Positions 1 to 8,290 of a DNA stretch of 64,000 bases are shown here, in pieces. Position numbers and translations under genes: made by a program. Source of the stretch: Bacteroidaceae bacterium (GTDB lineage: Bacteria; Bacteroidota; Bacteroidia; Bacteroidales; Bacteroidaceae); NCBI GenBank assembly GCA_017448825.1, contig JAFSKR010000044.1, forward strand, positions 1 through 64,000, in the 5' to 3' direction. Each line of letters starts with the position of its first letter. The first letter of the stretch is position 1. The notes under the pieces were generated by a model that saw only the letters and a list, made by a program, of their open reading frames with translations, was not told the origin of the DNA and ran no database searches.

Positions 1-1
1 C

Positions 2-589
2 ATTGCCACTCAGGGCGCGCTCAATCTGCACAGCGAAGATGTGGCCTCTGTTGCTGCTGCAGTGCCCGTATGGAAAGACTACGACGGCTCGCGCGAGCTG
101 ACTTTCAGCGAAGTAACGCTCTACGACGGACTGAAAGACGGAAAGGAGGGAACCACCAACAACCTTCAGAAAAATGAGAAGCCGCAAGGTCTGAACCCCG
201 CCCTCATTCAGCAGGATGCCCTGAGTACAGGTGTGCCCATCAACCTGACGAACCTCTTCTATGGTCAGACTAACACTTGGAACGGAGCCGATGTGACTGC
301 ACCCGTCTATGTCATCCCTTCCGACGAGCAGATGGACATCACCGTGGTCTACGACATAGAGACCGAAGATCCCAATCTGGTCGGCCTGCTCGCCGATGGC
401 AAGACCCATGGCAGCTCTATTCAGAACAAGATTAAGAAGGAGAACATTTTCGGTGGAACCGCAATCGAAGCCGGCAAGATGTACACTGTCAAAATCTACC
501 TTGGCATAGAGAGCGTGAAGTTCGACGTTGAGGTCACAAACTGGGCCGACGGCGGTTCCCAAGATGTTGAACTGCCCAAAAACCAATAA
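2..589 (+). CDS. Fimbrillin-family protein, 5'-truncated by window edge
   Basis: The reading frame is open from base 2 with no stop, so the true start lies before the window; the GTG at 41 is only an internal codon. The visible 195 residues are rich in beta-strand-like stretches and end with a NWADG motif followed by a short acidic/proline tail. This resembles the C-terminal end of Bacteroidales fimbrillin-like (Mfa/FimA superfamily) proteins, in which the terminal strand matters for pilus polymerisation. It is followed after 94 bases by a second fimbrillin-type lipoprotein, so the two probably belong to one minor-fimbria locus. With the N-terminus missing, a lipobox cannot be checked. The family call is moderate; a structural or accessory pilus role cannot be separated. 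Confidence 0.6.
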   Translation: MATQGALNLHSEDVASVAAAVPVWKDYDGSRELTFSEVTLYDGLKDGKEGTTNNLQKNEKPQGLNPALIQQDALSTGVPINLTNLFYGQTNTWNGADVTAPVYVIPSDEQMDITVVYDIETEDPNLVGLLADGKTHGSSIQNKIKKENIFGGTAIEAGKMYTVKIYLGIESVKFDVEVTNWADGGSQDVELPKNQ

Positions 590-683
590 TCAACCTATTC
601 AAAGGCCGGGCCGCTGGTGTGAACCCCAGCGGCTCAGCCTTTACAACGAATCGAAGTGGTTCACACAGAAGAATAGTAATCAG

Positions 684-1757
684 ATGAAGAAGACCAGACA
701 TTATTTGATACTGACATCCGCCGCCCTGCTGATGATGGCATGCAGCAACGAGACCATGCTGACAGAGGAAAGCGCGCCTTCGATGGAAAATGCCATCACC
801 TTTACCGCTGAGATGGATAACGGCACAAGGGCATCAGGAGAAACGAGTAGCCTGACGGGTGCCATCGGTGTATTCGCCAGTTATACAGGCGATGTCAGAT
901 ACAATTTGTCAACAGTCTCGCCCAACTATATGTACAACCAGCAGGTGACCCAAAGCGGCAGCGAATGGACTTACACGCCGGTGAAGTACTGGCCGGGCAC
1001 GTCGGAAACAGACGGCTATAAAGACTATGTCAGTTTTTTCGCCTACTATCCCTACATTACCACGGCCGATGCAGCTGCTGCGACCGACGGTATCATCGGC
1101 TTCTCCAATGAAGACGACAGCGGCGACCCCTGGCTAGTTTACCAACTGCCTGCCAATGCCCCCACCACCCAGACAGACCTGCTCTATGGTGTGAAGACTG
1201 ACGGCTCGCCTATGCTTGATGTACAAAAGCAAAATGTGTCAGGTAAGGTTGCGTTCAACTTCCGCCATGCCCTTGCCTGTGTGGGCGACCAAATGACTAT
1301 TAGATGCTCCGATGCGCTGAAAACACAATTAGCAGCAAGAAGTTTATACATCAATTCCGTTACCATTCATTATAAGAACCTTACCAACAAGGCTCGCCTC
1401 ATTCTGAACAGCAATAGCTCGCCCAACTGGCAGCCTGTCATTTCAGGCGAATATACTTCCAGTCGAACGGTGTCATTGTCTGATGCCACCTATATTGGTG
1501 ATGGCACAAGTCATACTCCTATCTATGATGGAAGTACAGGTCAGGACGTTACGATTAGTGACAAGGGCCTTTTCTATATTCCCATGCACTTGGGCGCAGT
1601 AAGACAGGAAGCGGAAATCACCGTAACTTATACCATAAAGAAGGACGAAACTACTACCCCTGGCAGCGTCACCAACTCCTATTTCCTTAAAGAGAATGCC
1701 CAGCAAAAGGAATCCATCAACATCATTCTCGGCGAGGGTCTTCTTCCAGTACCTTAG
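684..1757 (+). CDS. Fimbrillin-family surface lipoprotein
   Basis: A 357-residue protein. The frame is open from 528, but the ATG at 684 is preferred because it gives a clean lipoprotein signal (MKKTRHYLILTSAALLMMAC, acylated Cys at residue 20). After the signal come an ITFTAEM strand and the hallmark YTPVKYWPG ... SFFAYYPY block, both typical of Bacteroidales Mfa-like/fimbrillin proteins, which are exported as lipoproteins and assembled on the outer membrane after protease cleavage. The C-terminus (INIILGEGLLPVP) resembles the last strand of such proteins. It lies downstream of another fimbrillin gene and is closed by a strong hairpin terminator. Substrate or adhesion partner cannot be told. 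An anchor or tip subunit is as likely as a shaft subunit. Confidence 0.75.
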   Translation: MKKTRHYLILTSAALLMMACSNETMLTEESAPSMENAITFTAEMDNGTRASGETSSLTGAIGVFASYTGDVRYNLSTVSPNYMYNQQVTQSGSEWTYTPVKYWPGTSETDGYKDYVSFFAYYPYITTADAAAATDGIIGFSNEDDSGDPWLVYQLPANAPTTQTDLLYGVKTDGSPMLDVQKQNVSGKVAFNFRHALACVGDQMTIRCSDALKTQLAARSLYINSVTIHYKNLTNKARLILNSNSSPNWQPVISGEYTSSRTVSLSDATYIGDGTSHTPIYDGSTGQDVTISDKGLFYIPMHLGAVRQEAEITVTYTIKKDETTTPGSVTNSYFLKENAQQKESINIILGEGLLPVP

Positions 1758-1793
1758 ACCCATATTTTGTTTGTCTCTTTGTCGCCTTCGCAT

Positions 1794-1825
1794 GGTCGCG
1801 ATTCCCTTTCCGCGACCCTTTTTTT
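1794..1825 (+). terminator. Rho-independent terminator after fimbrillin genes
   Basis: GGTCGCG (1794-1800) pairs perfectly with CGCGACC (1811-1817) across a 10-nt loop and is followed by C and seven T. It lies 36 bases after the stop of the fimbrillin lipoprotein, as expected for the end of that transcript. Confidence 0.8.
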
Positions 1826-1834
1826 GAGGGAAAA

Positions 1835-1899
1835 CCGACGTGGGGCACACCGATGAACCGACGTGGGGCACGTCGGTCGACCGATGTGCCCCACGTCGG
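1835..1899. repeat. Short GC-rich repeat, two direct and one inverted copy
   Basis: The 14-mer CCGACGTGGGGCAC occurs at 1835-1848 and 1858-1871, and its exact reverse complement at 1886-1899. Copies two and three, extended by flanking AA/TT, form a 16-bp perfect inverted repeat. A shorter inner pair (GTCGGTCGACCGAT region, 1872-1885) fills the loop. No T-run follows, so it is not a plain terminator. It looks like a REP- or small-MITE-like interspersed element, but copy number outside this window is unknown. Confidence 0.7.
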
Positions 1900-2089
1900 T
1901 TTGGGGGTGATGAGGGAGGTGTGATGGGGTGTTCGGTTATGCGGTTTTGAGGTTGCTCGGTTGTGAGGTTGAGTTACCTGACCGTAAAGCCGTTCAGCGA
2001 AGCGACCGTAAAAACCGAGCGAAACGGAGCTTGCGAAAGTTGAGATGCCCTTATTTTGGGCTCAAACTGCGTTAATCTTCCAAAATCGC

Positions 2090-2120
2090 TTTGTCATCTC
2101 GTCGATTCTTCGTAACTTTG
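2090..2120 (+). promoter_or_regulatory. Bacteroidetes-type promoter
   Basis: TTTG at 2090-2093 and TAACTTTG at 2113-2120 are separated by exactly 19 nt, matching the TTTG-N19/20-TAnnTTTG consensus of the Bacteroidetes primary sigma factor. Transcription would begin near 2127, giving a leader of roughly 85 nt for the secreted protein gene. Confidence 0.7.
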
Positions 2121-2212
2121 TGCCTCGTAATGGAATGTGGCGGCTGATGAATGGATGGGGGGATGGCGATAACCGATAACCAAATATAATTGCACTTCAA
2201 TACTTGCACTTC

Positions 2213-4012
2213 ATGCTGAAGCAAATGAATCTGTATCTTAAAATGCTGATTGCTGTCATGATGATGGCGATAGGGGGGAGTGTGTGGGCAGAGACGGTGA
2301 CGGATGTGCTTAATCAGTCGTTGACAGGAGTTACAGGTACTTTGTATTCGTCTTTTAGTGGAAAGAAGGGTGTTTCGTCGGCTGTTTATGCAGGAACTTG
2401 TGCTGGGGGGCGTTCTTCTATACAGCTTCGGACAAGTTCAAACGCAGGAGTAATCACAACTGAGTCTGGAGGAAAGGTGAGGAGGATTGTTGTGGAATGG
2501 GAGCCTGGGACAACCAATAAGCGTGTGTTGGATGTCTATGGCAAAAATTCTGCCTATTCGGGTGTTTCTGAATTGTTTAGTTCAAGGTCTGCAACCCAAG
2601 GCAAGCTTTTGGGACAAATTACATACGGGACATCGACGACACTGGATATAGAGGGTGATTATGCATTTATAGGGTTCCGCTCTCATGACGGGGCTTTGTA
2701 TCTGTCGGAAGTGCGGATAGATTGGGAGGGTGATGGTTCTGTTGACACTCCTTCAGAAACTGCCACAACGACGGCTTTCCCACAAGCATCATATACAGCC
2801 ACATTGGGAGCGGTTTTTATGTCTCCGACGGCAACGGTGTTTGCTGGTGGAGTGGAGGTGGAAGGTGCGGCTGTGAGTTATTCAAGTGGTGATGAGGAGG
2901 TGGCGACGATTGATTCTTCGACAGGAGAAGTGACGCTTGTTGCTGCTGGCGAGACTACCATTACGGCTACCTATGCAGGCGACGAGACGCACGACGCAAG
3001 TTCTGGGAGTTATACGTTGACGGTGAAAGCGGAAATGTTTTCAACGACATGGGTGGTGGAGGACGCTGGCTATGCTGACAAGGAGGCTTTGGATGGTGCG
3101 GAGGTGGTAAGGGGCAATGTCTCTCTTTTGTTGAGCTGTGGGGGAGTGAGCTATAGGCCTTATTATGATGCAAGCCGGAAGGCTGTCCATTTTTATAACA
3201 AGAATCAATTGATAGTGTCTGCTGTTGAAGGGTATGCTGTCACGAAAATCGATTTGACATACGGGACATCGATTACTTTTGGAGCTAATGTGGGAACTAT
3301 GAGTAAGATTGTTGGTAAATGTTCTTCATGGACAGGGTGCTCTCCGTTTGTCGTTCTGACGAATGGTGGCGGTGGTTACGGAGAACTCGTTGGTGTATCT
3401 GTTGGTTATGTGAAACTTACTGATACCGAAAGGACGGTTGAAGTGGGTTCTGTAGGCTATGGCACTTTCTGTTCTGACATCCCTGTGATTGTTGGGGATG
3501 GCAGGTCTTCTTCTATCATTGTGGGTGCAGAAGGAGGGGTATTGGTGCAGGAAGGCATCGGTGTGATACCAGCAGGGGAGGGTGTGTTGCTGACGGGTGC
3601 CAACACCTATAAATTATATACGTATGGTGGATTGACACCAGCGGTTCCTACCACGAATTACCTGAAAGGTGTGCTTACCGACACTCTGGCTGAGGAGGGG
3701 TGGTATGTGCTGCAACAGCATGAGGATGTGGTGGCATTCTATGAGGTGGGGGACACGAAGCCGACTGTGACGGCTGGAAAGGCTTATCTGGATATGATGG
3801 ATGCCTCTGCCAAGGTGAGGGCATTCTGTTTTACGATGGAGGATGCTTATACGACTGCCGTGCAGAGGGTGGCAATCGGAAGTGATGAGATAGAGGCGGT
3901 GTACACGTTGGGGGGTGTGAAGGTGAACTCTTTACAGCGAGGCATGAACATCGTCCGACTGAAAAATGGAAGGAAGGTGAAGTCTTTTTGCCATGAAGAC
4001 GGTCGAAAGTAA
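2213..4012 (+). CDS. Secreted protein with Ig-like domain and sorting-like C-terminus
   Basis: A 599-residue protein if started at ATG 2213; TTG 2204 and ATG 2225 are alternatives. It opens with a hydrophobic signal peptide ending near SVWA. A bacterial Ig-like (Big_2-type) repeat follows around residues 185-275, recognised by the pattern VSYSSGDEEVATIDSSTG ... GETTITATYAG. The rest is two beta-rich stretches of unknown family. The last 30 residues (VYTLGGVKVNSLQRGMNIV ... RKVKSF) resemble the tail of other exported proteins in this window and may be a type IX-style sorting signal (inferred). It has its own promoter. Many G-runs and a GTG/GGG-rich codon style distinguish it from its neighbours. 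No enzymatic motif was recognised; adhesin or matrix protein is a guess. Confidence 0.6.
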   Translation: MLKQMNLYLKMLIAVMMMAIGGSVWAETVTDVLNQSLTGVTGTLYSSFSGKKGVSSAVYAGTCAGGRSSIQLRTSSNAGVITTESGGKVRRIVVEWEPGTTNKRVLDVYGKNSAYSGVSELFSSRSATQGKLLGQITYGTSTTLDIEGDYAFIGFRSHDGALYLSEVRIDWEGDGSVDTPSETATTTAFPQASYTATLGAVFMSPTATVFAGGVEVEGAAVSYSSGDEEVATIDSSTGEVTLVAAGETTITATYAGDETHDASSGSYTLTVKAEMFSTTWVVEDAGYADKEALDGAEVVRGNVSLLLSCGGVSYRPYYDASRKAVHFYNKNQLIVSAVEGYAVTKIDLTYGTSITFGANVGTMSKIVGKCSSWTGCSPFVVLTNGGGGYGELVGVSVGYVKLTDTERTVEVGSVGYGTFCSDIPVIVGDGRSSSIIVGAEGGVLVQEGIGVIPAGEGVLLTGANTYKLYTYGGLTPAVPTTNYLKGVLTDTLAEEGWYVLQQHEDVVAFYEVGDTKPTVTAGKAYLDMMDASAKVRAFCFTMEDAYTTAVQRVAIGSDEIEAVYTLGGVKVNSLQRGMNIVRLKNGRKVKSFCHEDGRK

Positions 4013-4033
4013 GAATGAAGAAAGGTTGTTGCT

Positions 4034-4987
4034 ATGACAGTTTCGGAATTGATAAATAGGACGGATAAAACGGCATTTTCGTTTGAGGTGTTGCCTCCCT
4101 TGAAGGGGACAGGCACTGCTTCTCTGTTTGGTACGATTGATGCTTTGAGGGAGTTCTCTCCTGAATACATCAATATCACGACGCACAGGAGCGAGTATGT
4201 GTATGTGGAACAGGGGGATGGCTCTTATATCCGTCACTCTGTGCGCCGCCGTCCGGGGACGGTGGCGGTGGCGAGTGCCATCATGCAGCGGTATGGCATC
4301 AAGGTGGTGCCTCACGTGGTGGTGAGTGGCATGACGAAGGAGGATATTGAGTATATGTTGCTTGACTTGCAGTTTTTGGGTATCCGTGACTTGCTGGTTC
4401 TGAGGGGTGACAAGGCGAAGGATGACGCTCGCTTTGTGCCGGTGAAGGGTGGTTACAGTCATGCCACGGAACTGATTGGTCAAGTGAACCTTTTTAATGA
4501 GGGAAAGTTTGTGGACGGGTCACCTATCAAAAACCCTGGTGCTCCGTTCTCTTACGGTGTGGCGGCTTATCCTGAGAAGCATGAGGAGGCTCCGAATCTG
4601 GAGTTTGACATGCAGGTGCTGAAGCAAAAGCAGGAGATGGGTGCGGATTATGCCGTGACACAGATTTTTTATGATAACAGGAAGTATTTTGATTTTGTGG
4701 AGAAGGCGCGTGAGCAGGGCATCACGATTCCGATTATTCCTGGCATCAAGCCGATGGCAAAGTTGAGTCAGTTTAATGTGTTGCCGAAGACGTTTCACAT
4801 AGACTTGCCTGAGGCGTTGTCAAAGGAGATGGAAAGGTGCGAAACGGATGAGGAGGTGAAGCGGCTGGGCATTGAGTGGGGTGTGGAGCAGTGCAGGGAA
4901 CTGATGCGTCATGGAGTGCCGAGCATTCACTTCTATTCGATGGGTGCAGTGGAAAGTATTAGGGAGATAGCGAAGCAGGTGTATTGA
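4034..4987 (+). CDS. metF: Methylenetetrahydrofolate reductase
   Basis: A 317-residue cytoplasmic flavoenzyme that reduces 5,10-methylene-THF to 5-methyl-THF for methionine synthesis. The N-terminal AFSFEVLPP (catalytic Glu about residue 18), INITTHRSEY, the LLVLRGD motif and FYDN/FIPGIKP-type region near residues 215-240 are diagnostic of the MTHFR barrel, and the length is normal for bacterial MetF. It begins 21 bases after the preceding gene and stops one base before holB, starting a compact four-gene run (metF-holB-ricT-gldH). No promoter directly upstream was recognised, so it may be read from the promoter at 2113 or from an unseen one. Confidence 0.93.
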   Translation: MTVSELINRTDKTAFSFEVLPPLKGTGTASLFGTIDALREFSPEYINITTHRSEYVYVEQGDGSYIRHSVRRRPGTVAVASAIMQRYGIKVVPHVVVSGMTKEDIEYMLLDLQFLGIRDLLVLRGDKAKDDARFVPVKGGYSHATELIGQVNLFNEGKFVDGSPIKNPGAPFSYGVAAYPEKHEEAPNLEFDMQVLKQKQEMGADYAVTQIFYDNRKYFDFVEKAREQGITIPIIPGIKPMAKLSQFNVLPKTFHIDLPEALSKEMERCETDEEVKRLGIEWGVEQCRELMRHGVPSIHFYSMGAVESIREIAKQVY

Positions 4988-4988
4988 G

Positions 4989-6080
4989 ATGACGTTTGAT
5001 GATATCATAGGACAGGAGGACGTGAAGCGGCGTTTGCTGGATGAGTATGAGCAAGGAAGGGTGCCTCATGCCTTGATGTTGTGTGGTGTGGAGGGGTGTG
5101 GTGCCATGCCGATTGCGCTGGCGTACGCTCAGATGCTGTTGGGAGGTGGTGTGATGGCTGAGAAGTTGCAGCATCCAGACTTGCATTTCGTCTTTCCTAT
5201 TTATAAGAAGACGGGTGGGAAGGATTCGTATTGTGATGACTTTGTGCGGGAGTGGCGGGAACTGTTGCTGACAAAGCCTTATTTTGGAATGTCGGAGTGG
5301 ATGAATATGGCAGGGGCGGAGAATCAACAGTTGATCATTTATGCGAATGAGAGTGAGGCTATCTTGAGAAAGCTGAGTCTGAAGTCGAGTCAGGGTGGCT
5401 ATAAGGTGATGGTGGTGTGGTTGCCAGAGAAGATGCACGTGACGTGTGCGAATAAGATTCTGAAGTTGTTGGAGGAACCGCCTGCTCAAACGGTGTTCCT
5501 CTTGGTGAGTGAGCAGCCCGACCAGGTGTTGCAGACCATTAGGAGCCGCACTCAGATGGTGCAGGTTCCTCGGCTGACGGAGGAGGATGTGCGGGAAGCA
5601 TTGGTGAGTCGTTATGCGGTGCAGGAGGCTGATGCGAGGCGTATTGCTCGTTCGTGTGGTGGAAATATGGCACAGGCGTTGCGCACGATTACATATAATA
5701 GTGAGAGTGAGTATTTTTTTGAGTTGTTTGTGGAGTTGATGCGCTTGTCGTATGTGCGACGGGTGAAGGAGATGAAGGTGTGGAGTGAGAAGGTGGCTGG
5801 CATGGGGCGTGAGCGTGTGAAGGCGTTTCTGGAGTATTGCCAGAGGATGTTGCGTGAGAATTTCATTTATAACTTTGGACGGCAGTCGGAGTTGAATTAT
5901 ATGAATGAGCAGGAGGTGGAGTTTGCAGTGAGGTTTGCTCCATATATCAATGAACGGAATGTCATCGGCATCATGAATGAGTTGTCGTTGGCGCAGCGTG
6001 ATATTGCTCAGAATACGAATGCGAAAATCGTGTTTTTTGATTTCGCTCTGAAAATGATTGTATTAATTAAAAATAGATAA
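4989..6080 (+). CDS. holB: DNA polymerase III subunit delta'
   Basis: A 363-residue clamp-loader subunit. The N-terminus (FDDIIGQEDVKRRLL ... VPHALMLCGVEGCG) and LLKLLEEPP ... VFLLVSEQPDQVLQTIRSR (including the SRC/sensor-like region, here RSRTQ) identify the AAA+ delta' family. The P-loop is GVEGCGAMP and lacks the usual Lys, as is common for delta', which binds but does not need to hydrolyse ATP. Partner is the tau/gamma-delta complex that loads the sliding clamp. It starts one base after metF and abuts ricT directly, so translation is probably coupled. Length is typical for Bacteroidales. Confidence 0.92.
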   Translation: MTFDDIIGQEDVKRRLLDEYEQGRVPHALMLCGVEGCGAMPIALAYAQMLLGGGVMAEKLQHPDLHFVFPIYKKTGGKDSYCDDFVREWRELLLTKPYFGMSEWMNMAGAENQQLIIYANESEAILRKLSLKSSQGGYKVMVVWLPEKMHVTCANKILKLLEEPPAQTVFLLVSEQPDQVLQTIRSRTQMVQVPRLTEEDVREALVSRYAVQEADARRIARSCGGNMAQALRTITYNSESEYFFELFVELMRLSYVRRVKEMKVWSEKVAGMGRERVKAFLEYCQRMLRENFIYNFGRQSELNYMNEQEVEFAVRFAPYINERNVIGIMNELSLAQRDIAQNTNAKIVFFDFALKMIVLIKNR

Positions 6081-7184
6081 ATGGGAGAATATAGATGTGG
6101 AAACTGCACGGGAGAGTTGTGCACCGCAGGGTGCAGCCGCCATGCAGACAAACTGAATACGTACGACTGGCTGGCAGACTTACCTGACAATGCTTCTGCC
6201 ACCGAGGTCGTGGAAGTGCAATTTAAGCCACCTCGTAAGGGATATTTCTTGAACACCAACCACTTGCCGCTGGTGAAAGGTGATGTGGTGGCTGTGGAGG
6301 CAAGTCCTGGTCATGATGTGGGTACAGTGACAATGACGGGACGTTTGGTGCCATTGCAGCTGAAGAAGGCGAACCTGAAGCCTGGGACGGAATTGAAGAA
6401 GATTTACCGTAAGGCGCGTCAGGTGGACATCGACAAGTATGAGGAGGCGAAGAAGCGGGAGCATGAGACGATGATAGAGAGTCGTCAGATTGCTTTGAGT
6501 TTGGGCTTGAAGATGAAGATTGGCGATGTGGAGTATCAAGGTGATGGCAATAAGGCGATTTTCTACTATATTGCCGATGAGCGTGTCGATTTCCGCCAAC
6601 TTATCAAGGTGTTGGCTGACCGTTTCCATGTGCGTATCGAGATGAAGCAGATTGGTGCGCGTCAGGAGGCTGGACGTATTGGTGGAATTGGTCCATGTGG
6701 CCGTGAGCTGTGTTGTGCCACATGGATGACGAGCTTCGTGAGTGTGAGCACCGCGGCTGCACGTTTTCAGGATATTTCGCTGAATCCGCAGAAGTTGGCA
6801 GGTCAGTGTGCTAAATTGAAGTGCTGCATGAATTACGAAGTGGATCAGTACATGGAGTCGCTGAAGAAGTTGCCATCACGTGAAATCACGCTTCACACGC
6901 AGGATAACGAGTATTTCTTCTTTAAGGCTGATATTCTGGCGAAGAAGGTGACTTATTCGACGGACAAGCGGGCATTGGTGAATGAACAGACGATTTCTGC
7001 CAAACGTGCTTTTGAGGTGATGCAGATGAACCGTGAGGGGGTGAAGCCAGAATCGCTGGAGGAAGGAGGTCGCGAACCAGAGGTTACTTCCAGTGACTTG
7101 CTGAATCAAGACAACATCACCCGTTTTGACAGTAAGAACACCAAACGCAAGAAGAAACATAAGAAGAAGGCGAAAGACGAATGA
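6081..7184 (+). CDS. ricT: PSP1/RicT-family protein (YaaT-like)
   Basis: A 367-residue cytoplasmic protein. The C-terminal half is a PSP1 domain with the conserved GRIGGIGPCGRELCC and AGQCAKLKCCMNYE cysteine motifs (about residues 195-255). An additional cysteine cluster (CGNCTGELCTAGC) opens the protein, and a lysine-rich tail closes it. RicT in Bacillus joins an iron-sulphur-containing complex with RicA and RicF that affects mRNA processing; in Bacteroidetes the gene is regularly found beside gldH, as here. The start directly follows the holB stop and the 3' end overlaps gldH by four bases. The exact role in this phylum is not settled. Confidence 0.88.
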   Translation: MGEYRCGNCTGELCTAGCSRHADKLNTYDWLADLPDNASATEVVEVQFKPPRKGYFLNTNHLPLVKGDVVAVEASPGHDVGTVTMTGRLVPLQLKKANLKPGTELKKIYRKARQVDIDKYEEAKKREHETMIESRQIALSLGLKMKIGDVEYQGDGNKAIFYYIADERVDFRQLIKVLADRFHVRIEMKQIGARQEAGRIGGIGPCGRELCCATWMTSFVSVSTAAARFQDISLNPQKLAGQCAKLKCCMNYEVDQYMESLKKLPSREITLHTQDNEYFFFKADILAKKVTYSTDKRALVNEQTISAKRAFEVMQMNREGVKPESLEEGGREPEVTSSDLLNQDNITRFDSKNTKRKKKHKKKAKDE

Positions 7185-7654
7185 CACGCTCATCGTTTTT
7201 GTTGAATATCATCCTTTGCTGTCTTGGTGCGACTCTTTTCGTGTCGTGCCAAGATGGTCTGTTTTTTGTCGAATACAAGGATGTTTCTGCAGAGCAGTGG
7301 GAGAACGAGGACACATTTGTTTATAGGTTGCCTGTAAGTGCAGATGATAAGGATGTGGCTGTGAGTCTGGGTGTTCGTACGAAAAGTACTATTCCGTCGC
7401 GTAAGTTGACAGTGCGTGTGGAACAATGCCGCGATGCTCGCTGTGTGCGGACGCAGCGAGTAACTATTGAGATGTACACGAAGGAAGGGTATCCACAGGG
7501 GCATGGTTTCCCCCATGTTGACTATGCCTCACCCCCCTTCTCCTTGCATCTGAAGAAGGGTGTGCCTTACACATTGAGGGTTGCCCACATCATGCGCCAA
7601 AATCCTTTGGAGGGAATCTATCAAGTGGGTGTCATGGTGGAGGATGTAAGATGA
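7181..7654 (+). CDS. gldH: Gliding-motility-type lipoprotein GldH
   Basis: A 157-residue lipoprotein. A hydrophobic N-terminus ends in LFVSC, placing the acylated Cys near residue 23. The following DGLFFVEYKDVSAEQWE segment and the PPFSLHLKKG ... YTLRVAHIMRQNPLEGIYQVGV tail match the GldH family. GldH is required for gliding in Flavobacterium but is also kept by non-gliding Bacteroidales, where its function is unclear. It overlaps ricT by the four bases ATGA, the common arrangement in this phylum. It converges on the formate/nitrite-type channel gene with only 14 bases between stops and no recognisable terminator. Confidence 0.88.
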   Translation: MTRSSFLLNIILCCLGATLFVSCQDGLFFVEYKDVSAEQWENEDTFVYRLPVSADDKDVAVSLGVRTKSTIPSRKLTVRVEQCRDARCVRTQRVTIEMYTKEGYPQGHGFPHVDYASPPFSLHLKKGVPYTLRVAHIMRQNPLEGIYQVGVMVEDVR

Positions 7655-7668
7655 ATGTCTGAGGGTGT

Positions 7669-8271
7669 TTACTCTCCTCCCACGATGAGGCGGTAAAGGT
7701 TGCATCCAAGGAAGTTGCCGAGCACGATGGCAAGATAGAACAGAATCACCTCGAAAGCATGCGTAGCGAGGAAGGTGGTGGGTACGGTCATGTAGTAGAA
7801 GGCATCGGCAATACAGTGGGGAAAACCGCACATAATGAAGAGCGGCACTCCGAAAAGTAACGGCAGGTTCTTTCCTTGACGGGCGAAGTTAACAGCCGTA
7901 GTCATAATCATGCCACATCCAATGGCGAGCACGCCACCAAAGAGGGGACCTGTCTTCAGTCGTCCCTCGAGCACGCTTTGAGCTGTGTCCTGCAAAGGGA
8001 AGGGTGAGCAACGGGCGATGAGGGCGACGATGAGGCAACCCACGAGGTTGCTGACGAGGATGAGGAGCAGTGTGCCCAGCTCTCCTTTCTTGATGAACCC
8101 TGCTGTGCCAGTGTAGAGCTTGAGCCTGTAGTGAACTACGGTGAGGAGACCGAAAGAGAAGAGCACCGCACCTACGATGCTCTTCTCTGCGAGATAGCCG
8201 AAACCGGCTATGCCGATACACACGCCGGCAAAGATGCCTGAGCGTATGGTGGTTAGAATTTCTTTATTCAT
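7669..8271 (-). CDS. Formate/nitrite transporter family (FNT) channel
   Basis: A 200-residue integral membrane protein with about six hydrophobic segments (near 11-30, 33-50, 63-85, 104-126, 135-155 and 170-192). The pore motifs CGFPHCIADAFYY and GNFLGCNLYRL resemble the conserved H-containing and GN-rich segments of FNT channels that move formate, nitrite or related small monovalent acids. It is shorter than FocA/NirC (about 260-290), mainly from short termini and loops. It lies 19 bases downstream of the GH5 gene on the same strand, so it is probably the last gene of the beta-glucan locus and could export fermentation acid. No promoter of its own was seen. The substrate is inferred from the family only. 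Confidence 0.8.
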   Translation of the reverse strand: MNKEILTTIRSGIFAGVCIGIAGFGYLAEKSIVGAVLFSFGLLTVVHYRLKLYTGTAGFIKKGELGTLLLILVSNLVGCLIVALIARCSPFPLQDTAQSVLEGRLKTGPLFGGVLAIGCGMIMTTAVNFARQGKNLPLLFGVPLFIMCGFPHCIADAFYYMTVPTTFLATHAFEVILFYLAIVLGNFLGCNLYRLIVGGE

Positions 8272-8290
8272 AGAAAGTTAAGTTCGTGCC

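Larger units (their letters stand above)
1758..2212. other. Intergenic region with terminator, palindromic repeat and promoter
   Basis: No coding sequence is supported here. In order it holds a hairpin terminator (1794-1825), three copies of a 14-bp GC-rich unit, two direct and one inverted (1835-1899), about 190 bases without recognised features, and a well-formed Bacteroidetes promoter (2090-2120) reading into the secreted protein gene. Confidence 0.7.

Noticed and set aside
4989..6080. Missing Walker A lysine in holB
   Set aside because: Loss of the P-loop Lys is common in delta' subunits and does not indicate a broken gene.
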